A DNA stretch of 64,000 bases from Antedon mediterranea (lineage: Eukaryota > Echinodermata > Crinoidea > Comatulida > Antedonidae), in NCBI RefSeq assembly GCF_964355755.1, contig NC_092676.1, positions 3,950,288-4,014,287 on the forward strand, given 5' to 3'. Both the position numbers and the translations under genes were made by a program. Positions 30,901-45,900 of the stretch are shown here, in pieces; position 1 is the first letter of the stretch; the number at the start of each line of letters is the position of its first letter. The notes under the pieces were generated by a model. That model saw only the letters and a list, made by a program, of their open reading frames with translations, searched no databases and was not told where the DNA came from.

Positions 30901-33900
30901 CAAATCGTCGTTGCAGAGTCTAGATCCAATTTAGTTAAAATCAATACTTCATTTATTAACGTTTGTAGCTATAATGAACTGCTTAATATGTTAAGATAAC
31001 ATCACATCCCTTACAGTTACATAGCAAATAATTTAGGGTACTTCTTCAAAAAGCCGCCTTGTAAAATTTGAAATTGTACATTATGAGGGTTTTCATATGC
31101 AACATTTTTATAATAAATATATATAATATTATTTCATTTTTTTTTCTGATCAGAGATTATCAAATTCTAACTACAGTATATTGGAAATAGAGAAAACGCA
31201 AAGTTACACTTACAGTAAACAATATTGTTTTTTTTTTTTTTTTGCATTTGTGAAAACAAATTTCGTTTTTTATTCAGTTTAGTCATGGGCGGATCCTGGA
31301 TTTCTTAAATGTGGATTTCTAACATAATTAGGCTGTCAAAAATAGATTTTTTTTAAATAGTTAATTAGTTCAGTTTAGCTTTCATGAAATGAAAGGGTGA
31401 CCCAAGTTCTACCCCCTGGATTCACCCCTGTTAATTACATAACATTGACAAGAATAAAAGGAAAACCAAACTGTATATATTAAGGATATTTGTGAATATT
31501 TATAGTAAATAGAAAATTATCTAACAATCTTTATAGACAATACTGTACTTCATCATCATAAAATGTCTCATTGAGTCATAATAATGTTGTATTACATAAC
31601 ATTTCTTTTTGAACAACCAAAAATAGTATAAGCGAACTTACAGTACGTTTCGCTTATACTATAAGTTCGCTTATACTATTTTTGGTTGTTCAAAAAGAAA
31701 TTTTATGTAATACCTATTCCACAACCAGATGAAATTCTTCCAACAATAATGTTGTAGTAGTCTATATCGTGCCTAGCTTACTGTACCTGTATAAACCGAC
31801 AATAGCCTGTGCTCTCCAGAGGGAGGGCTTTAGATACGAAAGTGAAAATGATGACGGTGGTACGTTGGTACGTTCCCACATGAGGGCTTGGTTGCGGACT
31901 GGTCCATTATAATACAGGGGTGTTCTAGAAACTTTTCACTTTCGTATCTAAAGCCCTCCCTCTGGAGAGCACGGGCTATTGTCGGTTTATACCGGTAAGC
32001 TAGCACTCATAAACTATTAACACCACTACTTGTTCGTGTATTTTAAAGTAAGCAGCCATGGCGCTCAAGTTTGATTGGCCAATACATTAAGTACAAACAA
32101 GCAATAGTTTTGTAACTGATAAGATTTTGATGCGAGACAGGACTTGAACATTGGACCCTGGGCTTGGTAATGTAGCAGTACGGTAAATTATTAACAACAT
32201 TTTAAAACACTTAACAGTAAAATTGATTGGTCAGGTGTTTGCTCTGATGTACAGTAATTTGTGAACATACATGCAAGTAATTTTTAGGGATTTGAACCCA
32301 CTGCTTTAGCCTGCCATTTATATTACAGTAAAACCTTCCTTTTGATATCCCTATTCAGTAGACACTTTCACTTGAAACAACGCAAGGCAATATATGCTTA
32401 CTGTAAACATCCAGGCCAATATATACAGGTATAGGCACACCTTTATTTATAATAATCACATTTTAACATGAAGAAAAATTTAATTCAACAAAGAATTTCC
32501 TTTGTGGTTTAATTTTAATAAGTCTATGTACATTTGTTAATATTTTCCTCTGTACATAGTTAGCTCTTCCAAAATTCAAAAATTATACATAATGTATGTG
32601 CTATTGTGATTGCTGCTATAAATCAGCTTAGAAATACTGCTAAACACACTTTGTTAGGTCAAACCAGAAGGTGTCCCTTATTACTGTGGGGGTTGGTTCT
32701 ACTACAGGTTGAGTAAACTACAGTACTCTTCGGGGGACCCCTATTAAGGAGTCATTTTGCTGGGTCTAGCCTGAATGTGTCCTCTTAATACGGTTCTACT
32801 ACTGGTAATACAAGTAAAACTACTACAGTATTCTGGGGACCCGAGCCTGAAGTCCCCTTAAGCATGGTTCCCACTAGAACACAACGTATTGCGGAATCAC
32901 AAGTGGGAACCGACGACGTAACAGTGCTACAAACATCGCTACGGGAAATCAAATCAGTTCGATTTCAACAACGCAAGGCAAAAAGAACACCGGAAAATAT
33001 AGTATAGCGCGTACTCAAAGGTACGGTCTAGTCAATTATTGCATTTGCTTATGTTGCGTTATGTTGCGTAGCTAGTGGGAACCAACATTTAATCAACGTT
33101 CTACCGTAATTATGTAAAACTAAAATTAACTAACTAACACTAACAGTGCATCATTTTACCAATTTATTTTAAGTTAATACAAACTGTCAAGGTTATATTC
33201 TGTGGGTGTGTATTGTACCATTCAGTTCTAATAAAGGATATATCAAAGTCTAGTCATCGAACTATTGTATTTAAATCCTAAATATAGAAAATGCTATGAA
33301 AAAAATCTCTTTCACTTTTTATAAAGAACAGAATATAAAAGCTAATACCAATACACATTTTTAACAGAATACAATGTGAATTCTTTTGTTCTTCGTTTTA
33401 ATATTTGTAATTATCTTTGAACCGGAAACTTATTGTATATCGTGAACACAGGTTAATTGATAACTCTATTTGATAGTAACACCAAGTACTACAGTACAGA
33501 AAGAAATTACTGCTTCGTATCTACGCGTAGGCTTTCGTAGGTAGATCGTAGGTAGAACGTAGGTCATTGTTCTCTCATACGATGTATTGTTTGTAGCCTA
33601 CGATGTATTGTTTGTAGCCTACGATGTATTGTTCTCTCCTACGATGTATTGTTCGTAGCCTACGATGTATTGTTCGTAGCCTACAATGTATTGTTCTCTC
33701 CTACCTACGATGTATTGTTCGTAGCCTACGATGTATTGTTATGAAATCTAGGCTACGCCTCGATCGTAGGGTGGTTCGTAGAAGCATGGACAATGCAAAC
33801 AAACAATGTATTGTTTGCTAATTAAAATCCTACAAAGATTAGTAGGTCAATTTTTGTAGCCGCCCTACGCATCGGTTATCCTAATTTGGACGGAAATCCG

Positions 33901-36900
33901 CCGACGAAACGACATCGGGCCGGTGGACCTCAGCTCACGTAGAGAGAGTCGAGGCTAGGCCTAGCCTGTTTCGGCAGCCTACACTATAAATTATTAAATT
34001 TATTTCTACCTTGTTGGGTTCGCGAATTATAAAAACAACGACACCTAGGCTAGGACACCAACAAAATATATGCAAAATAAATATATATCCCATATTAAGA
34101 TTTAACATACATAAATAGGCCTTTTAAAATGATTACGACATGTATAAAGAAAAAGGCCCGACCAGAATTTGGAGGGAAAAACATGCGAGCTGAGCAGTTT
34201 AGAGAGAGTATTACAGTATGTTTCATGTCATGTGACACAAAATCCAGGTACACGATCTTAATTACTGTTTTATCGTCGTCAGACGGTAGCCACCCTCTCG
34301 TAGAGCTCATACTTAGTAAAAAAAACATGTGAGAGATTGCGGTAAGCAGAGAGTATCGCGTTTCATGCCATGTGACCAAAAAAAAAACTAGGTCTGTATT
34401 AATTACGGTCTTCTGTCGGCAGTCTTTTTGAGCGACCGATTGAACGTCCTGATGCTATATTTAGAATGAATTGTTTACGATCTTTTTTTCTCGGCATCGT
34501 TTCTGGATAGGACGTTCGCTATATTATGTTTATGTTGGCCTGTTCCTTGCGGTTCACCTGTGTTGGATCGTGTCTCTCTTATTATACATCGTGGGAAATT
34601 TATATTTATATTCGCCGTTGAGTAGGTAAACACGCACGAAGGAAAATATTACGATTAAAAAATATTATTTATTTTTTATTAATTTACAACTTTGTCCTCC
34701 GCCAATTAAATTTAACACATTAATTTCACACCTTACTTCACTAAGAACATCGTAGGGTTGTTTATTTAGGTTACGAACTCCCTACGAAGTTCAGAACGTA
34801 GCTCATTGAAAGTTGTTTATTGAGGTTACGAAGCCAAACAATGGAACCTACGAAGCCAACAACGTAGCCTACGTTCTATCTACGAAGCTACTTTGTAGGT
34901 AAAGTTGCAGTATTTTCTTTCTGTACTGTAGTACTAGTAAACTACAGTACAATATAGAACACAAAGTGAATAATAGGTTTACAGCTAATAGGGCGATTTC
35001 AATTTGTGATGACCTATGACCTAAGCATGTTGTGTCGTAGGTCATCGGCCTTGAATCCACCAAAACTGTGTCGCGGAATCGAGCGAGAAAGTGCATACGC
35101 ACAATGAATTAACATGATGTACAGTAACTTGTCCTACAGCGTAAGATCGAAAGCTCCATAAGAATGGGTGTACAGTATTTGACCTCTCAGCGACCTTAAT
35201 GTGTAAACGTGGAATTCTATGTTGTGCAAATATAGTACAGTAAGAAGCGTATCCTTTTCCAGGCTGCCTCAAACCAAGATTAGGGTTTAATTTCAGATAC
35301 ATAATTAATCTAATTAATTCCCTAAGAATAGTGGATTTTGAATAGAAGACATCCAGGTTAATTAAATTAACATTGTGTTTAATAACCAAAGAAGAATGAA
35401 TTAATTTTTTTTATTTATTTTTTTATTTTATTCGATTGAATAAAATAAAAAAATAAATAAAAAATAATAATTCTACTGCAGTAACAACAATTTTATGTAT
35501 GATTTAAGTTTGTTTCAGTGTAGAACTTTATGAGGTATTATGATTATCCCAAGAGTTTCCTAAATAATTTTAGTTGTCTATATCGTGCCTAGCTTACCTG
35601 TATAAACCGACATAGCCCGTGCTCTCCAGAGGGAGGGCTTAGATACGAAAGTGAAAAGTTCCTGGAACACCCCTGTAATATAATTAATATGTAATTACTG
35701 CGGTAACTGCAGTAGAATATTTTGACATGGTCCCTATGAAAACAGAGGATTATTAGGCTCTGTCTACACTATTAAACTATTTTGACTAAAAAAGTGTAGT
35801 GATGTTCCCAAATATGGTAGTGATATGATATGATCATGTCCATACATGGGCACATCACATTTGATAATGATAGTGTAGACAGAGCTTTACAGTATACTCA
35901 AATTGAGTTTATTAATGAAATTTTTTTGAAAATCTATTTATTCAATGAAAAATGAATTTATTATTTTGCTTTTTCAGATTTAATGCATTGTTCAAATGCG
36001 CCACAAATTAATATTCCAGAACTTGCTGATAAGCTAACGAACAGAGCACTAAGTCAAAATTGGGTTGTGGTGTTCAAATCACTTGTAACATGCCATCATT
36101 TGATGATATATGGTAACGAAGTAAGTAAACTGCAAGTCTATGTTTCATTTAGTAGAATAGAATGAATTACTGCAGCAACATACATTACTGCAGTTTATAG
36201 AATTACTGTCATCAACAATAGGCCTACGGTTTTAATAGAATGTACTGTAAGTAATTATCATTACAGCCATAATGTAATGAATTCAATGAATCAGTTGCAA
36301 TGCATTACTGCAGCAACATATAATTACTGCAGTAACATATAATTTTATTGATAGCAACATATATTACTACATAATAATGCCACTGACAAAATTTGAAATT
36401 AGAATACTGTATTCCATACTAATGGAAGTTACAAAGATTATAAAGTACTATCAAATAATAACATAATAATTATCTTCAGAAGTATACGCACGGTATACAT
36501 TATGCTTGACTTACAGTAGTTATAGAGTGAACATACAGTACAGTACAGTTAGCATTATGCTTGACTTAGTTATAGAGTGAACATACAGTACAGTTAACAT
36601 TATGCTTGACTTTGTTATAGAGTGACCATACAGTTAGCATTATGCTTGACTTAGTTATAAAGTGAACATACAGTTAGCATTATGCTTGACTTAGTTATAA
36701 AGTGAACATACAGTTAGCATTATGCTTGACTTAGTTATAAAGTGAACATACAGTTAGCATTATGCTTGACTTAGTTATAGAGTGACCATACAGTTAGCAT
36801 TATGCTTGACTTAGTTATAAAGTGAACATACAGTTAACATTATGCTTGACTTTGTTATAGAGTGACCATACAGTTAGCATTATGCTTGACTTAGTTATAA

Positions 36901-39900
36901 AGTGAACATACAGTTAGCATTATGCTTGACTTTGTTATAGAGTGACCATACAGTTAGCATTATGCTTGACTTAGTTATAAAGTGAACATACAGTTAGCAT
37001 TATGCTTGACTTAGTTATAAAGTGAACATACAGTTAGCATTATGCTTGACTTAGTTATAGAGTGAACATACAGTTAGCATTATGCTTGACTTAGTTATAG
37101 AGTGAACATACAGTTAACATTATGCTTGACTTTGTTATAAAGTGAACATACAGTTAGCATTATGCTTGACTTAGTTATAGAGTGAACATACAGTTAGCAT
37201 TATGCTTGACTTAGTTATAAAGTGAACATACAGTTAGTATTATGCTTGACTTAGTTATAAAGTGAACATACAGTTAGCATTATGCTTGACTTAGTTATAG
37301 AGTGAACATACAGTTAGCATTATGCTTGACTTAATTATAAAGTGAACATACAGTTAACATTATGCTTGACTTTGTTATAAAGTGAACATACAGTTAGCAT
37401 TATGCTTGACTTAGTTATAAAGTGAACATACAGTTAGCATTATGCTTGACTTTGTTATAAAGTGAACATACAGTTAGCATTATGCTTGACTTTGTTATAG
37501 AGTGACCATACAGTTAGCATTATGCTTGACTTAGTTATAAAGTGAACATACAGTTAGCATTATGCTTGACTTTGTTATAAAGTGAACATACAGTTAGCAT
37601 TATGCTTGACTTTGTTATAAAGTGAACATACAGTTAGCATTATGCTTGACTTTGTTATAAAGTGAACATACAGTTAGCATTATGCTTGACTTTGTTATAA
37701 AGTGAACATACAGTTAGCATTATGCTTGACTTTGTTATAAAGTGAACATACAGTTAGCATTATGCTTGACTTTGTTATAAAGTGAACATACAGTTAGCAT
37801 TATGCTTGACTTAGTTATAGAGTGAACATACAGTTAGCATTATGCTTGACTTTGTTATAGAGTGAACATACAGTTAGCATTATGCTTGACTTTGTTATAG
37901 AGTGAACATACAGTTAGCATTATGCTTGACTTTGTTATAAAGTGAACATACAGTTAGCATTATGCTTGACTTAGTTATAAAGTGAACATACAGTTAGCAT
38001 TATGCTTGACTTAGTTATTGAGTGAACATACAGTTAGCATTATGCTTGACTTTGTTATAAAGTGAACATTGATTTCTCTATTAGCTACTGTAGTACAGTA
38101 TTAATGACATATTATGCATCCTATAGAACTATATATTGTAGAATATCAGAGCTACAGTAAAGGTTAAAGGTTAATGAGATGCACCAATTTTGAAATATCC
38201 CTTGTTTACAAAAAAACATGACTTTTGCATTCTGCAAGCTTCTTATTAAACTAACCATTTAAAAGAAAATAACCCACTCTGAAACTTAAATTTTGATTTA
38301 AGGCAATAATTTGTTGTTTTTTTTATAGAATTTGTTGATTTTAATATGTTTACAATTATAGTACAACTGTACGATTAAAAATACAAATATGTACTGTATG
38401 TTACAACTAATAACTACACAAGAAAATTGTATGCCATCCAATTTCAGATTTATTTTATGTATCTACTGCATACAGTAATGTTATTAATTTATTAAATTTA
38501 ATTAACAGAAATTGATACAGTATATAGCAACAAGAAATGTGGACCTGAATTTACCAAACTTTCTCGATAAAACTGGAGTGCAAGGTAAAGAGGCATTTTT
38601 ACAATTTTTAAATACCATTCTCCAAATAAAGATACTAATAATAATACCTTATATCCTCTGGTATAATCCCACCCTCCTAGAACACAAATTTGGCCTGATT
38701 TCAAGGGTGTGGGACTACACCCTTGAGAAAACCCTGGTTTCAGGAAAAAAATGAAAAAAACTCATCTGAACTGAATGGAGAGAGGCCTACATCCAGACCA
38801 AAAGTCAATACTGGGACTATACCCAGGGATATGCCTATAAAATAAGACTTAAAGTAGTGGAGGGGGGCGGGGATTAGACCTGAAGTGGGATTATACCTGA
38901 GGATATAAGTTAATAATATTAATATTGAACATTTATAAAGTGCCATTTAAAATATTACATTAATATTGTCTTGCTCAGCGTTTCATTAACATACCTCATG
39001 GAAGTTCAAAGGGGTTAAATCAATATTCTGCAGTAAACAAAATGTAGTTAACTGCAGTAGAATATTTTTGACATGGTCACTATAGTTTTGGAATTACTGA
39101 ATAAAATTATATTCTTCCAATATTAAAATTATTTACTTTATTTAAATACATTAATAATATTTCTCTCATCCTTTCATTATGAACATGTCTCATGGAAAAT
39201 TCAAAGGCTAAATCAATACTCTACAGTAAACAATACTGCAGTTACTGCAGTTACTGCAGTAGAGTATTTGTTACATAAGTCCTTTAGGCTTCAAATTACT
39301 GAATAAAATGTTATTCTTTCAATATTATTAATATTATAAATTACCGCATTTAAAGATGTATTGTCCCCCAAAATCATGAAAAATAAAGATTTATAAAATC
39401 AGATTTTGAATATATGTAGACCATTTTGCAGTTTTAATGAAGTTATTTACGTCCATAAGAAAAAATAGAAAAAAATAATGATGTTACTTATAAAAAGACA
39501 AAATGAACAGTTAAATCAAACTAAAAACACATTGGCTGGCAACCCATTTGACTATTTAAAAAAAAAATTACATTTTTTTCTGGTAAATAAATTGTTTTTT
39601 TATCCGATTTCTACAAAAATGTTAAATTATTTTTTTATGGGGGGAAATGACATGTGTATGTCTTTAAATTAATACATTAATAATATCTCTCTCAGCGTTT
39701 CATTAAACATGTCTCATGGAAATTCAAAGGCTAAATCAATATTCAACAGTAAACAATGAATAAGCAAGGCCCCGCCAGATTAGTCAGCCACAATGTACTA
39801 TTGCAACACGGTCACACTGAAAACCGTTCACATTCAATAAAAATATTAAATATGCAGAAGTAACAAGAAAAAGCCATTATGGTTGTTAGTAATGTGTAGT

Positions 39901-42900
39901 CTATGCCACTAAAGTCAGTAATTTCTGTCTAATAGTTAGTAAGTAACGCATAATGCAATGTAATTATTATAATTCATATGAAGTGTATTATTTCTAATGG
40001 CATTATTTCTAAATTTCTAAAACATTAATTTGATTTTAGAATTTGTCCATTTGAAAACAAATATGATAATATTAATTATTGTAACAAACACTGATTATCC
40101 TTCATATTTGAATAAAGTAATTGATTATAAAAAATATAAATTAGGAATTAAATAAATTGTATCACGGTTCGAATATTTAAGGACTTATCTACATGATTAA
40201 AATATATTAAATTACCGTATATCCTCCGGTATAATCCCACTTCTGGTCTAATCCCACCTCCAGGCCTTGTCTTTTAAGGCGAGCGAGTATGATCACTCAC
40301 TAAACACACTCCTAATCTGCCCTTGAGGTGTGCGATCGACAACACGCTTAAATTTGGTAAACTTCTACACACTAAAATACAAACAGCACACCTACAGCAC
40401 CCCTGAATGTATTGAGGAGTGCAATTTGTAGCACATTTATAATTTTCATACTGTAAGACCAGACCTGCACCTTACTCCACTTTATGTCTAATATCACAAA
40501 CAGGCATATCCTCAGGTATAGGCTCAGTATTGACGTTTGGTCTGGATGTACTGTAGGCCTCTCTCTAGCCAGTTCAGATGAGTTTTTACAAAAAGAAATG
40601 CTTCATAATCATGTTTTTTCTGAATTAGGGATTCCCTGGGTATAGTCTCCACCCCAAAGTGGGCCAAATTTCATTTTCTTGGGGATTGGGATTATATCAT
40701 AGGATATACGGTAATTGTTATTAAATTATAACTCAAAGCAAACTACATAAATATTGTTAATTAATAATTTTACTTAGAGGGAAAGTTTTGATAACAAAAC
40801 AATAATTGTAAAACATGATCCAAATTAAAAATGACATTTTGATATGGTCCCTTCATAACTGGTAATTGATATCAACAATGAAACAAGTCATGTAATATTA
40901 AGTGAGTCATATACAAATAGTTTGTTCACCTCGCATCTTTCATACAAAATACAAATACATACAAGGCTTTGATCTAGGAATAAACCTTAAGCTTTGTCTA
41001 CACTATCAAACTATTTTGATAAAAAAAAGGTGTGATGTGCCCTAATATGGTACAGTAGTGATATGCCTAAATATAATTAGTGATACAACATCATCATGTC
41101 CATATACAGTACTGTATGGGCACATCACATTTTTTCTTTCACATAAAGTTTGATAGTGTAGACAGAGCTTTAAAATGAATCTAAATAAATTATGAAAATG
41201 ACACACAAATTAATATACAAATTAATGTATAATAATAATGTATTCATGTAAAACCCTTGGTTGATGATTCAGATTATTTTTTAATTAAACTCAAAAAATA
41301 TCTTAATAATATCTTTGTGGTCACAAAAAAAGAAAGGTTGTTATTATACTGTAGTAACAATTTCATTTATATTTCAAATGCAGGGAATAATTGTGTTATA
41401 CTACATACACTGATTATGACAACTGTATTTATATTGTACAGTATACTATACTTATTCATTGTTTTTTTATAATGTTAAAACTATGTTAATTGTGGATACT
41501 TTAATTAAATAAATAATTTTGAAAATCCATCATATCTACCTACATTTTATTTATAATTATTGATTTTATTATATATCTTAATAATATGTCTTTGTGTTAT
41601 TATTTTTACGTGCTTTATATAGGATATGAAATGTCTACATATATCAGAAGATATGCTAAATACGTGAATCAGAAAGCGGTCTCCTACAGACAGGTCGCGT
41701 TTGATTTTTGTAGAGTGAAAAGAGGGTAAGTATAAAAATAATAAGACGGAAAAAAAAGTGGTGATTGTGACCATTAAATTTTAAGTGCAGTCAACTCTTT
41801 TAATACTGGGCTGTCAAAAAACTGGAAACTTTCCCAAAACCAGACTTTTGTTGAAAGAACCCATTTTCTTTGTTACCATTAAAAGCAAATTTAGATTAGG
41901 CCTAATAATAATATTCTGGATTTATATACAGTAGCGCCTAATGTTGTGAAACCTCTAAGCGCTGAAAGTTATTACCCCAGTCATTTTTTTTTTATCAAAC
42001 GTGTATGGAAACATACTCCCATAATGCAGCTAGTAATCAGCGCAAAGTTGTGTTTTGATCTAACCGGTTTCCCATTTATACACCTTGGTGGAAAGAGGCA
42101 AACATAAGTATCTTGCTTAAGGATACAAGCAATGCGGCGAGAGTTGGATTCAAACTTCGATCTCGCGATCAGTATGAGAATGTCCAACACACTGCGTGAC
42201 ACGCCCTTGGAAACCTGACAAAATTAACTTGAAAACCATACATATTTGGTCAGCCTAAGGGTGTCCGGTATTGGGAGAGTTGACTGTACTACCATTTTCA
42301 TTTTAACATGGCTCTGTTAGTGCCATCATATCTTCTGAAGGAAAAATAAAATGCTGTGAATTTGTGTAGAAAATGAGTGATGAAATGGAGTAGTTAATCA
42401 ATGAGTGGATTGTAATGAAAGCAAATAGCAAGCTGAGCAGACACTTCATACGTATTCCTATCTTTAGACACAATGCGATGCTTATTTGTATGATATCTCA
42501 AGCTGTGAATAACTACGGTACTGCACAGTATCCTCTTCAGATTCCACTGTTGCAGCCAGGTTTATTTCTGTTTAATTCTCAAGATTTCTACTTACCATTT
42601 TTGTTTATGTGTAGTTTTAAATTTAATGTTGTATTCAATTTTTATCATATTTGTTTTTATAGAAAAGAAGATGGATTGTTGAGGTCCATGCATACAGAAA
42701 AGGTACATGACTTTATATTTTAGTATACCATAAGGGATCATATCAACATTATGTTACTACGCGATAAAGCTAAATCTAAAGCTACAGGTATTCCGCTGCA
42801 GTCCCTGGCAAAATTTGTTTACTGTACATCACTAATAAAATCAGTCTTTAAAAAATAAAAAAACTTTTCTGGTCATTGATGTAAATTGATAGCAAGCAAT

Positions 42901-45900
42901 TAAACCTATTGAAATTAAGGTTCTGTTTCTGCTGCATAAAAATAACCTGTTTAAAAACGGTGTGAATAAATTAACCCAAATTTCTTGGACAATTTTTTGG
43001 TAGCCGGTTAGATGGCAGCGCAAAATAACCGATTAAAAACACCCATTCAATTCGGTGTTAGGATACATTTAACTGGTTATCACTGCGCAATTTTGAGCTG
43101 CAACACAAAATAACAGTTATTTGATTGAAAGCTGCTGACCATGAGTCAACTATACTGCAGTAACGTTTGAATTAACTGCCAGGACCAATTGCATTTTGGG
43201 TAATTCTAATGATTTTTGTCAACGACCACCCACTGATTTAAACGGTTATTTTGCAGTAAAAATTTAGCAGAAATGCAGTCAATATAAAAATTACATTTTA
43301 AATAAACGGTTTATTTAGCGCTATGCAGCAGAATCAGACCTAAAACCCCCTGGGATTATGCTAATGACAGGTGTTACTTTTTTGCAAACAGTGTTATTGA
43401 ATTTACTAATTAAACATCGGCCTGCTACAAAATTACTAATCGGAAAACACAGTGCTGTATCTCCATATGACATTTGACCAGTATCATAGAAAAATTCTGT
43501 AATACAGTGTCCCATGAGTATCACATGTGCTGCCTATATCGTGGAAGGTTAGGTTAAACACATGTGATGTTGTATCACAGGAGTTTCTTTGATACTGGTC
43601 AAATTGTAGATATAGCATAATCGGCTATCAGAAAATGTAATATTTAACTGATTATGTTTTCAATAGAATTGAAATGAAATAAATCGTAATAAAGTTACTC
43701 GGTAATTGAAATTCATTCTGGTTTACCTTAGCCTTAAATACGATACTCAGATTTTTCTCACTAGGATGGTAATCCGTAACCTTAAGCCTTGCTAAAATAA
43801 GATTAATTTCACAGATTTATATTTTTGCTACGGCAATACACTACTGTATAATAAAACCATTGTAGACATTTATATAGAGGTCCATTAAATTTAGACATGG
43901 TTTTAGTATAGGTTTTGTCATTTAAATGCTGATTGGTCACTACAGGGTCATAGGTTAAGTGAATTGATGATAAAAAAAGAGTAAGAGATTTTTTTTTGAT
44001 TTTTTAGCTGTTGAAAACACTACCCATACTACAGGACCAGCTGGACTGTCTACTGGAGTTTGAGGTCTGTTCAAATATAATTTATTGTAATTTTCTTTTC
44101 TAAATTTTACATTATAGATGTATTATCTCCCGAAACATGAAAAAATAAAGATGAAAAAAATCAAACTATGAATAGGCCATTTTGTAGTTTTAATAAAGAT
44201 ATTCACTTTAAAAATGTATTGTCCCCCAAAATCATGACAAAATAAAGATTTATAAAATCAAACTTTTAATAGGCCATTTGCTGTTTTAATGAAGTTATTC
44301 ACTTCCATAGAAAAAAATATTTCACTTTTTTTTTTTCACTAAATTAATTTTAACCAAAAACCATTGTATGACAGACAATTTAAGTACTTTTTGCTTTTAA
44401 ATTACATTTGTTTCAGGTAAATAATTTTTTTTTCTGATCTAGTTTTTTGTCAAAGTGAATAACTGTTAGTGACATTAAAATGGCATATTCATCACATTTT
44501 TTTAAATTTTTAAAATAGTCGTTTTAAGGGGACAATACTGTATTTTTATTTAAAACAAACACCCTCCTTTCCTCCAGACAAGGCGATATTTCTGTAGATT
44601 AAGGTTTTATCAGAAATAGTTTTGATCCAATTTTGTGTCAAAGTAAAATAATAATGTGATAATTATACAAGATACAAGATAACTTTATTGTTTTTCTCAT
44701 CGCAACTTAATATAAAAATAGATAAAATCATTAAAATGTTAAAACACAAAGTAAAATACACAGTACTGTAAAATATGTACAGATAACGGATAAATGCTAT
44801 CAGGTGTTCCCAGGTGTTCGAAAATACAATTATTTGTGTTTGTCATTATTACAGTATATTTAAATATGCATTGTGTTATGTAATAATGGCCTGTTTAATG
44901 CAACATGATGGTAGCTACAGTGGTAGCCACTTTTTTTGTTACTCACTTTAAGTCTGAAATACTGTAGACCTTAACAATTCCAAAGCCTTGCGTACTACAT
45001 TAAAGTTGTATCCTAGCAACAGGATATTTATGCATTATCAGTACTAAAAGTGTCTAATGCTCGTTTATTCATAATAAGTAATTTATTAAGGTTACACAGA
45101 ATGTTGTTGACATTTGTATGAATGCTGTATGTCGAAATAGACAAACTGTATGGCGTTTTGATTATTTTACAACTTGTACTTTATTTATTAGAATCGTAAA
45201 AGTAAATAACATATTAAAATTGAATAGGCCTATAGCAAATGGTAATTCATGGAAAGAAAAACAACAATCTATATTGTGCCTAGCTTACCTGGATAAACCA
45301 AAAATTGCCCATGCCCTTCTCAAAAGAGAGCTATGATATGTATAGCATTTTGATTATTTTACCACTTACTTTACTTACTTTATTTATTGGAATCGTAAAA
45401 GTAAATAACAGATTGAAATTGAATAGACTTATAGCGAAGGGTAATTATTAATTGAAAGAAATACAACAATCTATATTGTGCCTAGCTTACCAGGATAAAC
45501 CGAAAATTGCCCATGCCCTTCTCAATGGAGAGCTATGATCCATGAACATCCTTCTACAGTGCATTTTCCAGGGCATCATTTATAAGGAGCGCCTGCGCGA
45601 CCGCGCTCCTCCGCGCTCCTCAACAGGCTTCGAGGAGAGCAATTTATCGCGCTCCTTAATTTTCAAAATAGAGCCTAGCTTTTGACAGTGTTGATTTTTC
45701 TGTCAAGAGGCCTAAAAACACGTGGATTTTTAAAAGTTAAAACCAATCTAGGCCTAGGCTAATAATATATAAGCTAAGTTATAAAGCTACAAGCCTAATG
45801 GCAGTCCCTCGTTTTTAAGGATCGCGAGCGCGATCGCAATCAACAACCTTCGAAAAGGAGAGCAATTCATCGCGCTCCATCTCACAGTGCGATGTACCAA

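Larger units (their letters stand above)
25129..35977 (+). other. PICALM intron 1, 10.8 kb
   Basis: No exon with PICALM homology lies inside. It holds MITEs, palindromes, a SINE and two related 0.7-kb segments listed separately. The remainder is AT-rich, with several tRNA-like fragments on the minus strand that keep a B box, such as GTTCAAGTCC near 32150 and GGTTCAAATCC near 32290. Confidence 0.6.

Noticed and set aside
36500-38070. Regular 40-bp repeats that look at first like a CRISPR array
   Set aside because: The repeats abut without unique spacers, and this is an animal intron; it is a minisatellite.
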